A DNA stretch of 7,366 nt from Nanobdellota archaeon (GTDB lineage Archaea; Nanobdellota; Nanobdellia; Pacearchaeales; GW2011-AR1): positions 1-7,366 of the forward strand of contig DAOWJK010000012.1 of the NCBI GenBank assembly GCA_030640395.1, in the 5' to 3' direction. Below, piece by piece: positions 1 through 5,090 of the stretch; position 1 is the first letter of the stretch; the number at the start of each line of letters is the position of its first letter. Below the pieces are notes generated by a model that made no database searches, was not told the origin of the DNA, and saw nothing but the letters and a program-made list of their open reading frames with translations. A program made the translations under genes and the position numbers.

Positions 1-33
1 AGTTAGCATGAGCTCTCTTTCTCGTCGCTGACT
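1..33 (+). repeat. Left-end imperfect hairpin of the IS200-type element
   Basis: Bases 1-7 (AGTTAGC) pair with 27-33 (GCTGACT), with one T-G wobble. Bases 8-12 (ATGAG) pair with 21-25 (CTCGT), with a second wobble. Together these give a stem of about 12 bp with C26 bulged out and an 8-nt pyrimidine-rich loop (13-20). IS200/IS605 left ends carry an imperfect palindrome, with an unpaired base in the stem, that TnpA binds as single-stranded DNA. The position, 14 nt before the tnpA start codon, fits. The stem might continue to the left of the window. The pairing is seen by eye and its stability was not computed. Confidence 0.6.
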
Positions 34-35
34 TA

Positions 36-40
36 GGAGA
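36..40 (+). promoter_or_regulatory. Shine-Dalgarno site of tnpA
   Basis: GGAGA at 36-40 is followed by a 6-nt spacer and the ATG at 47. It is one of only two clear Shine-Dalgarno sites in the window; most host genes here look leaderless. It supports the ATG at 47 as the start. Confidence 0.7.
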
Positions 41-46
41 TAAAAA

Positions 47-454
47 ATGGATTTGAAATCCCGGAAACACAGCTTCGGACAAAACGCTTTCCATTTTGTC
101 TGGAAAATTAAATATGCCAAAGACCCTTTCAAGTTTTACGGGCTCAGAATGGATTGTGAGTTTTTCTTGAGGCAAGTTGCTTACAGAAAAGGGTTTAAAA
201 TTTATGAACTTCACGTCGGTGTTGACCACATCCATCTGTTTGTTGAGATGCCCCCGACCATGAGTGTTAGCATGGCTCTCCAGTTGTTTAAAGGATACAG
301 CGCCTTTAAACTTTTCAAGAAACATCCCTGGCTCCGACGGCATTTTAGAAAAGGACATTTCTGGAGCCCTGGAAAATTCTTTCGCAGCGTCGGAAACACA
401 ACTACCGAGGCTGTTGCTCACTACATTACTTCTTCTCAACCTTGGATTTGTTAG
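47..454 (+). CDS. tnpA: IS200/IS605-family transposase TnpA (Y1 HUH single-strand transposase)
   Basis: This 135-residue protein is the usual size for TnpA of IS200/IS605 elements, which cut and rejoin single-stranded DNA at the hairpin ends through a tyrosine-DNA intermediate. The metal-binding HUH motif is visible as D-H-I-H-L at residues 60-64 (His61, His63). The catalytic tyrosine is Tyr126 in the C-terminal helix, followed by Gln131 (pattern YIxxxQ), the third metal ligand in this family. Both active-site parts are present, so the enzyme looks intact. The start is the ATG at 47, supported by GGAGA six bases upstream. Base composition differs from the flanking genes (more G+C, more C-ending codons), consistent with horizontal movement. 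No tnpB or IscB-type partner is present in the window. Family assignment is confident; present-day activity is inferred. Confidence 0.93.
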   Translation: MDLKSRKHSFGQNAFHFVWKIKYAKDPFKFYGLRMDCEFFLRQVAYRKGFKIYELHVGVDHIHLFVEMPPTMSVSMALQLFKGYSAFKLFKKHPWLRRHFRKGHFWSPGKFFRSVGNTTTEAVAHYITSSQPWIC

Positions 455-462
455 TTTTAACA

Positions 463-469
463 TTTTTTT
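463..469 (+). terminator. Candidate oligo-T terminator after tnpA
   Basis: A run of seven T lies 8 nt after the tnpA stop codon. Archaeal RNA polymerase can terminate at oligo-T without a hairpin. This is the only clear T tract between tnpA and the right-end hairpin. The assignment is by sequence alone. Confidence 0.35.
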
Positions 470-478
470 ACATTGATA

Positions 479-498
479 CCTCGCCCTTCAGGGCGGGG
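479..498 (+). repeat. Right-end hairpin of the IS200-type element
   Basis: CCTCGCCC (479-486) pairs with GGGCGGGG (491-498) around a TTCA loop, giving 8 bp with one T-G wobble. It is the most GC-rich patch in an otherwise AT-rich region. Its place just after tnpA and just before the element boundary matches the right subterminal palindrome of IS200/IS605 elements, which TnpA binds. It could also act as a transcription barrier between tnpA and the convergent glycosyltransferase gene, but no T tract follows it directly. Confidence 0.8.
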
Positions 499-507
499 TT
501 GTTCATT

Positions 508-1737
508 TTATCTCCACTTGCCTGTTCCCCTAAAAAAATGATAAAGAGCAGCTATCATAATAAAAGGATATATTGCAAGATAAACTAATAAATAAAAGAA
601 GAGATTAAAAAAGTTTTGTTTCTTTAAAATCCTCTCTTTCATGACAAATAAAGCCAAAATAGTAAAAATAGCCCCTGCAATAAACAAAATAATTCCTAAA
701 TAATTCAGAAAACTTGGGGTTACAAAAAAATCATTCATGGTTAATAAAGGTGTTCCAACACTAATTGAGTATTCTGCAAAAATATAATTTCTTAAAACTC
801 TTGTTGTAATCAGATAAACGAAAATACTCAAACCTAATAAACCCAAAAAAAGCTGCAGCATAAAAAAAGGAAGTATAAAAAATCCTAACATGCCTTTTTT
901 AAAAAAACATTTTTTATATTTTGAAATACATTGCAAACCTCCAATGTTCCATCGTCTTCTTTGCCTATACCATGGTTTGAATTTTGTGGGCACAGTTGTT
1001 GTTGCATAAGTGTCTAAACACATTCTTCTTTCATAACCTGCATAAGCTAAATGCCATGTGGCTTCTATGTCCTCTGTTAAATTGTTCTTGTCAAAACCTC
1101 CAATCTTTTTTAATGCAGATTTCCTGTACAGTGCCAAAGGTCCAGGAGTAACATAAATACCGTCGACATAATCCAAAAGTTTTCTTGTAAAAGCAATTAT
1201 ATTATATTCAATCACCTGTAATTTCTCAAAAAATTTATTCCTGTTTCTCGGAGAAAAAACACAGGTCACAGCTCCAACTTTGTCATCATCAAAAAAACCA
1301 ACCATCTTTCCAAATGAACCTTTAGCAGGATAACTATCTGCGTCAACAACTGCCACGAGCTCGGCTTTTGCTTTTGTCAGTCCAAAATTCAACGGGGCTG
1401 CTTTGCTGGCTTCATTTTTTTTTGTATAAACCCTGACCTTGCTGTATTTTTTTTCCAACATCCTGGATATCTTCAAAGTATTATCAGTGCTCCCGTCATC
1501 AATAACCAGCACTTCTTCCAAGTTCTCATAACCTGCATTAAGAATCGCCAGAACAGTATTTTTAATTGTTTTCTCTTCATTAAACGCAGGAACTATTACA
1601 GAAATAGAATATTGTTTTTTAGCCTCAGGATATTTAAATAATTCTTTCCTGTTTTTTCTATATAACAATAAAAATAAACTAAGAAAATAAATTGACACAA
1701 ACATATATGCCAGGTAAATTATTGGGAGGGTTTCCAT
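508..1737 (-). CDS. Membrane-bound processive family 2 glycosyltransferase (cellulose/hyaluronan/PNAG-synthase type)
   Basis: This 409-residue protein should polymerise sugars from nucleotide-sugar donors at the cytoplasmic face and pass the chain outward. The order is one N-terminal membrane helix (about 5-26), a GT-A catalytic domain (about 43-270), then roughly three membrane helices (about 285-312, 344-366, 376-401). The processive GT2 signatures are all visible: DDGSTD at 80-85, DAD at 132-134, TED at 221-223 (general base) and QRRRW at 259-263. The set matches the IcaA/PgaC, hyaluronan-synthase and cellulose-synthase group; donor and product cannot be read from the sequence. The ATG at 1737 lies 26 nt from a TTTAAAA box, so the mRNA is probably leaderless. 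The short C-terminus ends three bases from the presumed IS boundary and may have been trimmed by the insertion, although the conserved parts are intact. Confidence 0.88.
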   Translation of the reverse strand: METLPIIYLAYMFVSIYFLSLFLLLYRKNRKELFKYPEAKKQYSISVIVPAFNEEKTIKNTVLAILNAGYENLEEVLVIDDGSTDNTLKISRMLEKKYSKVRVYTKKNEASKAAPLNFGLTKAKAELVAVVDADSYPAKGSFGKMVGFFDDDKVGAVTCVFSPRNRNKFFEKLQVIEYNIIAFTRKLLDYVDGIYVTPGPLALYRKSALKKIGGFDKNNLTEDIEATWHLAYAGYERRMCLDTYATTTVPTKFKPWYRQRRRWNIGGLQCISKYKKCFFKKGMLGFFILPFFMLQLFLGLLGLSIFVYLITTRVLRNYIFAEYSISVGTPLLTMNDFFVTPSFLNYLGIILFIAGAIFTILALFVMKERILKKQNFFNLFFYLLVYLAIYPFIMIAALYHFFRGTGKWR

Positions 1738-1759
1738 GCTATTGTTTGGGAGATTGAGG

Positions 1760-1766
1760 TTTTAAA
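1760..1766 (-). promoter_or_regulatory. Box A (TATA) of the glycosyltransferase gene
   Basis: TTTAAAA on the minus strand is centred 26 nt upstream of the ATG at 1737, the spacing expected if transcription starts at the start codon. There is no Shine-Dalgarno match before the ATG. Confidence 0.5.
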
Positions 1767-1839
1767 GATTTTTGTAATGTAGTAAAAAGTAATTAATGAA
1801 AATTTTTGAGAAATAATCTTTTTAGCCACGAAACAATAA

Positions 1840-1850
1840 TTTAATAAATA
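1840..1850 (+). promoter_or_regulatory. Box A (TATA) of the methyltransferase gene
   Basis: TTTAATAAATA is centred 25 nt upstream of the ATG at 1870, consistent with a leaderless transcript. It shares the 132-bp divergent spacer with the glycosyltransferase promoter; nothing else was recognised in that spacer. Confidence 0.45.
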
Positions 1851-1869
1851 AACTAAACAATTTTGATTT

Positions 1870-2535
1870 ATGGAAGAAACTAAACCTCAAGAAATCACTT
1901 TAAATTTTATTAAAGACATTCAGACAAGAGAAAAAAGAACTACTGAATTTTTAGGTGAAAAAATAATTATTCATAAAAATGTTTTTCCAGTAGATTCTCC
2001 TTTTTCCCATACTACTAAAATAATTGCTAAAGAAATTCCTAAAAATCCTGGAGTAGTTTTAGATATTGGAACAGGAACAGGGGTTTTTTCTATAATGGCT
2101 GTTAAAAAAGGAGCAACAAAAGTTATTGCGATTGATATAGATGAAAACTCTTTGAAAAATACAGAGGCAAATGTTAAATTTCATAAGTTAAAAAAAATTA
2201 TTGAAATAAGAAAAAGTGATTTATTCAATAATATAAAAGAAAATGAAAAGTTTGATTTAATGTTGGCAAATTTACCTCTTGCAGATGTAAACTATAAAAC
2301 TCCTTTAGGGCATTTTCTTTTTGATACTAATTTTAAACTTCACGAAAGATTACTTAAAAGTGCATCGGATTATCTTAATATAAATGGAAAAATTTTTATC
2401 CCAAGTGGGGATATAGCAAATGAAAAAAAACTTAATGAATTAATTAAGAAATATAACTATAAAATTTTAGAAATTAAAGAAGATACTTTTCAAAATCTTA
2501 AATGGAAGTTATATATTTTAGGAAAAAATGATTGA
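1870..2535 (+). CDS. SAM-dependent class I methyltransferase (MTS/HemK-like fold, substrate unknown)
   Basis: This 221-residue protein has a Rossmann-fold methyltransferase core that would use S-adenosylmethionine. Motif I is VLDIGTGTGVF at 63-73, and the acidic residue that binds the SAM ribose lies in AIDID (Asp89). An upstream segment, FPVDSPFSHTT (39-49), resembles the region before motif I in 'methyltransferase small' (MTS/HemK/RsmC-type) enzymes, which act on RNA bases or on glutamine in release factors. The expected motif IV, NPPY, is replaced by NLPL at 134-137. The usual PrmC N-terminal helical domain is absent, so PrmC itself is unlikely. A protein, RNA or small-molecule substrate is possible. 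It is strongly AT-rich with many AAA/AAT codons. It is convergent with scpB, with 12 bp between the stop codons. Confidence 0.72.
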   Translation: MEETKPQEITLNFIKDIQTREKRTTEFLGEKIIIHKNVFPVDSPFSHTTKIIAKEIPKNPGVVLDIGTGTGVFSIMAVKKGATKVIAIDIDENSLKNTEANVKFHKLKKIIEIRKSDLFNNIKENEKFDLMLANLPLADVNYKTPLGHFLFDTNFKLHERLLKSASDYLNINGKIFIPSGDIANEKKLNELIKKYNYKILEIKEDTFQNLKWKLYILGKND

Positions 2536-2540
2536 AAAAA
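2535..2540 (-). terminator. Candidate oligo-T terminator after scpB
   Basis: On the minus strand there is a T6 run 7 nt past the scpB stop codon, followed by a second T6 at 2523-2528. Both lie at the 3' end of the convergent methyltransferase gene. This is plausible for archaeal oligo-T termination but cannot be distinguished from general AT richness. Confidence 0.25.
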
Positions 2541-2547
2541 TAAATTT

Positions 2548-3093
2548 TCACTCTCCCTCCTTAACCTCTTCTCTCTTCAAAACATCCTCACCTTCTTTAA
2601 CATTAAAATAATCATAAAACTCATCACTTAAATTTAATTCATGAGTATGCCCTATTTTTTTCTTCTTAATCAACCCAAGTTCAGCAAATTTCTTCACATG
2701 TTCATATGCTTTGTTTCCCCGAATTTTAATCACAACTGACTGCTTTATGGGCTGCTTGAACGCAATTATTGCCAGAGTTTCCTGCTCTGCCTTTGAAAAC
2801 TCAGCACTTCCTGTCGCTAGCTTATTAATTATCCCGGAATATTCCTGCCGAACATCCATTTTCCATAAATTATTTTTTTCTACAATTTCCATAGCTGACT
2901 CTTGTTTCTCATATTTATCTTTTAATTTCTCAATCAACTCACTAATTATTATTGGATTTAAATCACTAAGAGAAATTAATTCCTGCATATTCAAAAACCT
3001 GCCAGACACAAAAAAAACAGCCTCTAACTTTTTCAAATCCTGTTTTTCTCTTGCTTCATCTATTTCTTCTGCAGTTTTACTGGTCATTTCCAT
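2548..3093 (-). CDS. scpB: Segregation and condensation protein ScpB
   Basis: ScpB is the winged-helix (kite) subunit that dimerises and binds the ScpA kleisin to complete the SMC-ScpAB condensin, which compacts and segregates the chromosome. The 181-residue length is typical. Two winged-helix units are visible. The first begins with LKKLEAVFFVSGRFL (20-34). The second contains the family hallmark ETLAIIAFKQPI (105-116), then VVIKIRG (120-126) and the wing region KKKIGHTHELNL (143-154). The C-terminal tail is acidic and low in complexity. No scpA or smc lies in the window, although scpA is often adjacent in other genomes. The ATG at 3093 is 24 nt from a box A and is preferred over Met3 at 3087. 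Transcription diverges from the deacetylase-like gene and converges on the methyltransferase. Confidence 0.9.
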   Translation of the reverse strand: MEMTSKTAEEIDEAREKQDLKKLEAVFFVSGRFLNMQELISLSDLNPIIISELIEKLKDKYEKQESAMEIVEKNNLWKMDVRQEYSGIINKLATGSAEFSKAEQETLAIIAFKQPIKQSVVIKIRGNKAYEHVKKFAELGLIKKKKIGHTHELNLSDEFYDYFNVKEGEDVLKREEVKEGE

Positions 3094-3112
3094 GGGTTAA
3101 ATAATAAGAAGT

Positions 3113-3121
3113 TATTTATAA
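3113..3121 (-). promoter_or_regulatory. Box A (TATA) of scpB
   Basis: TTATAAATA on the minus strand is centred 24 nt upstream of the scpB ATG at 3093. It is one of the best TATA-like matches in the window and fits a leaderless mRNA. Confidence 0.55.
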
Positions 3122-3134
3122 GCATTATCAATAA

Positions 3135-3144
3135 TTATTTAATT
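3135..3144 (+). promoter_or_regulatory. Box A (TATA) of the deacetylase-like gene
   Basis: TTATTTAATT is centred 25 nt upstream of the ATG at 3165. It lies only 13 bp from the oppositely oriented scpB box in a 71-bp divergent spacer. It is a weaker match than the scpB box. Confidence 0.35.
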
Positions 3145-3164
3145 GCAAATTTTCTATTTATATT

Positions 3165-3668
3165 ATGTTAAAAAAAATTTCAATTGTCTTTTTAATTATT
3201 TTTTTCTTAATTTTTACATTATTTCTAATTCGCCTAACTTATCCAAGAGAAATAGACGATATTTCGCCAGAAATTTTTTGTGAACAAAAATATTTAGAAA
3301 AATCAGACATTCTGTGGGTAATCCCAAAATTCAATAACAAACCAATTTCCGAAAACAAAACATGGTGTCAAGAAATTTTAAGTCTAAACAAGACACTTGG
3401 GTTGCATGGAGTTTATCATGAATTTGAGGAATTTGATACAAACAGAAATCAAAAATATTTGCAAGAAGCAATGAATATTTTTGAGAAGTGTTTTGGATTT
3501 AAGCCAGAAATGTTCAAGCCACCGCAATTATCAATTAGCAATGAAAATAAAAAATTAATTGAGAAAAATGATTTAGAGTTGAAGTTAGATTTTAATCAAT
3601 TGCTTCACAAGGTTTATCATTGTGCTGATGATGGAACTTTTCCAAATTGGGTTATTGATTTATTCTAA
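3165..3668 (+). CDS. Membrane-anchored DUF2334/polysaccharide-deacetylase-like protein
   Basis: This 167-residue protein has an N-terminal hydrophobic anchor or uncleaved signal (about 5-22) and a soluble domain that should face outside. The soluble part has the order of a compact NodB/DUF2334-type carbohydrate deacetylase. An acidic pair in REIDD (Asp31, Asp32) is followed by HGVYH (81-85, the HxxxH metal pair), FKPPQ (117-121, the substrate-groove loop) and a late histidine region around LLHKVYH (146-152). These metal enzymes remove acetyl groups from N-acetyl sugars. The domain is short beside typical NodB domains (about 200 residues), but no motif seems lost. Activity and substrate are inferred. 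Cysteines 39, 68, 109 and 153 could form disulfides. The TAA stop overlaps the stop of the convergent membrane gene. Confidence 0.7.
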   Translation: MLKKISIVFLIIFFLIFTLFLIRLTYPREIDDISPEIFCEQKYLEKSDILWVIPKFNNKPISENKTWCQEILSLNKTLGLHGVYHEFEEFDTNRNQKYLQEAMNIFEKCFGFKPEMFKPPQLSISNENKKLIEKNDLELKLDFNQLLHKVYHCADDGTFPNWVIDLF

Positions 3669-4267
3669 TTTTTTCCAAATCTTACAAGAACCCAATTTAC
3701 GGGAATTACAAATAAAACAAAATAAGTAACAGAAAATAAAACAGGATAAAAACCAAAATCAGGCATCCATGAAACACAGGGCTTCAAAAAACAATTCAAA
3801 TTATGAGCTTCCCAAAAATACAAAATAAAAGGCACAAGAATAAACACATGCAGCAAAGAACCTTTCCATGCATTTACTTTTTTTTCTTTTGGTTTTTGAA
3901 TCAGGAAAAACCCTAAAACAGCCAAAGGTAAAACACCAAGATGCAGCAAAATTGAAATTGCTGACTCAGGAGAAATTGCTGTAAAAATATAATCTGTTGA
4001 ACCTAAAAGATATTTGTCAAAAAACAACTTTGAGAGAAAATCCAGGGACCAATTAAGAGAGCCAACAGCCAGCAAGGAAATTTCTGCTGTCAGCCAAAAA
4101 AAACTTCTGAACAAAATAGCCAACCCAATCAGCAACGGGGCATGATTGCACAGCCAGAAAAAATCCACCAATGTTCCCTGCGTTGCCATTGAATAAATTC
4201 TCAAACTTGCAAGTAAAATCAACAACACTCCAATCGCATTTAACACGCCCTCTTTTGTAATTTTCAT
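3665..4267 (-). CDS. Six-helix integral membrane protein of unknown function
   Basis: I do not recognise a named family for this 200-residue, very hydrophobic protein. About six membrane helices can be drawn: 7-24, 38-54, 56-80, 103-124, 138-154 and 171-196. Polar residues inside or beside helices may matter: WLCNHAP (38-44), NWSLDF (72-77), LLHLG (107-111), WEAHN (152-156) and the closing PVNW (189-192). A loop with Cys159 and Cys164 could hold a disulfide. A short basic stretch, KPKEKK (125-130), probably lies in the cytoplasm. The pattern resembles small helical-bundle proteins of the YwaF/TMEM164 kind, but that is only an impression. The ATG at 4267 has an AT-rich box about 25 nt upstream. 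The stop codon overlaps by three bases with the convergent deacetylase-like gene. Codon use matches aRF1 and scpB more than the AT-rich operon upstream. Confidence 0.75.
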   Translation of the reverse strand: MKITKEGVLNAIGVLLILLASLRIYSMATQGTLVDFFWLCNHAPLLIGLAILFRSFFWLTAEISLLAVGSLNWSLDFLSKLFFDKYLLGSTDYIFTAISPESAISILLHLGVLPLAVLGFFLIQKPKEKKVNAWKGSLLHVFILVPFILYFWEAHNLNCFLKPCVSWMPDFGFYPVLFSVTYFVLFVIPVNWVLVRFGKN

Positions 4268-4287
4268 TTTAAACTTGAAACAGGTTG

Positions 4288-4296
4288 CATAAAAAA
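4288..4296 (-). promoter_or_regulatory. Weak box A of the membrane-protein gene
   Basis: On the minus strand TTTTTTATG at 4296-4288 is centred about 25 nt upstream of the ATG at 4267. The spacing fits the pattern of the neighbours, but the sequence is a poor TATA match. The 82-bp spacer shows no other site. Confidence 0.25.
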
Positions 4297-4343
4297 TTAA
4301 GAGAAGTTAGTTTAAATTATTTATTGATGATAGATTATTAAGG

Positions 4344-4348
4344 AAAAA
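4344..4348 (-). terminator. Candidate oligo-T terminator after the nucleotidyltransferase gene
   Basis: A T5 tract lies on the minus strand 1 nt after the TAA stop of the two-gene operon. It is short, and such tracts are common in this AT-rich DNA, so support is weak. Confidence 0.2.
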
Positions 4349-4349
4349 G

Positions 4350-5090
4350 TTATTTTTTCAATTTTCTTTCTAATTTTAATATATATTTTTCCAATCTTTT
4401 AAGAAACTTTTGTCTAATTTTCTTATTTTTAGTTGGTTTCAATCTTAATTTTAAAGTTTCATGAACAATATGATTCTTATTTTTAATAGACCTTGCTAAA
4501 TCTTTCCAAGAAGTTGAAAATTCTTTTCCATTAAATCTTTGTTCGTCCTCGACAAGCCAAAATGTTCCTTTAACAATTTCAGAAAAACCAACTTTTTTAT
4601 TTTTGTAAGAAGGGATAAAAATAGTTTTGTAGAATCCAATTAATTTTTCTAAATCTTCTTTATTACTCCTAACTGGAAAATTAGAATGACCTAATCCTTT
4701 TCCATAAATCAGTTTATAGTTTGGTAGTTGTTTCACAATTCTACTGGTAGATTTTCCCTTTTTATCTCCACACTTACAATGTACGCCCTTTTTTAATTCA
4801 AACAAGGAAACGCCAGCCAAATGAATGGGAAATCCTAAACTTATTTTATTTGCTTTTTCTATTTTCTTAAACTTTTTCAAAAATCTTGAATGTCTAATAA
4901 TTATCATCAAATCAATATCACTTTTTGCATTTATTTCTCTTCTTGGAAAACTGCCTTTGGAATAAATACCAATTATTTCTTCATTTGGTATATTTTTGAG
5001 AATTAAATTTCTCGCCTTTCTTACAACTTTGATACCTTCTAATTCTATCTTGCTCTTGTTTTTCCAATCTGTCCAAAATTCTTTTTTCAT
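4350..5090 (-). CDS. Pol-beta-superfamily nucleotidyltransferase with helical C-terminal domain (ANT/MNT-like)
   Basis: The protein is 246 residues from the ATG at 5090. The nucleotidyltransferase signature is clear: GSFPRRE at 46-52, then SDIDLMII at 57-64, with Asp58 and Asp60 as metal ligands. Such enzymes move a nucleotide onto a drug, protein or RNA. The strand that often carries the third carboxylate reads PIHLAGVS (88-95) with no acid, so catalysis could be altered. The HCKC stretch (104-107) may bind metal. The remaining 105 residues or so are helical and lysine-rich, like the helical C-terminal domains of kanamycin-type enzymes and HEPN domains. Arg200 and His207 give an R-x6-H pattern. 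The ATG overlaps the upstream TGA (ATGA), with GGAG six bases before it. A TTG at 5102 is in frame, but its last base lies in the GGAG and it is not the likely start. The gene is very AT-rich. Confidence 0.78.
   Translation of the reverse strand: MKKEFWTDWKNKSKIELEGIKVVRKARNLILKNIPNEEIIGIYSKGSFPRREINAKSDIDLMIIIRHSRFLKKFKKIEKANKISLGFPIHLAGVSLFELKKGVHCKCGDKKGKSTSRIVKQLPNYKLIYGKGLGHSNFPVRSNKEDLEKLIGFYKTIFIPSYKNKKVGFSEIVKGTFWLVEDEQRFNGKEFSTSWKDLARSIKNKNHIVHETLKLRLKPTKNKKIRQKFLKRLEKYILKLERKLKK

Larger units (their letters stand above)
1..505 (+). mobile_element. IS200/IS605-family insertion sequence, tnpA-only (IS200-like), left tip probably just outside the window
   Basis: One small Y1/HUH transposase gene is flanked by two potential hairpins, at 1-33 and 479-498, and there is no tnpB. 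This is the layout of IS200-type elements, which move as single-stranded DNA and carry subterminal palindromes instead of terminal inverted repeats. The right end is placed at about 505, a few bases past the right hairpin; the exact cleavage site cannot be fixed from one copy. The left cleavage site normally lies some bases outside the left hairpin, so the true left tip is probably just before base 1. The element is clearly richer in G and C than the flanking genes, which suggests recent arrival. It sits directly beside the stop codon of the convergent glycosyltransferase gene. Confidence 0.82.

Noticed and set aside
211..399. 62-codon frame antisense to tnpA
   Set aside because: It has no motif and no promoter or ribosome site; it is fully explained by the tnpA coding sequence.
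264..476. 70-codon frame overlapping tnpA on the + strand
   Set aside because: It is out of frame inside an intact transposase with catalytic residues in the main frame, and has no own ribosome site.
479..498. Hairpin as an intrinsic terminator of the glycosyltransferase gene
   Set aside because: On the minus strand no T tract follows the stem, and the position fits an IS200-type right end better.
1738..1869. Hidden small gene or RNA in the 132-bp divergent spacer
   Set aside because: Only the two box A elements can be supported; no open frame with a start signal or convincing structure was seen.
2711..3100. 129-codon open frame on the + strand
   Set aside because: It is antisense to scpB, whose family motifs are clear. 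The translation is Ser/Phe-rich with no recognisable features.
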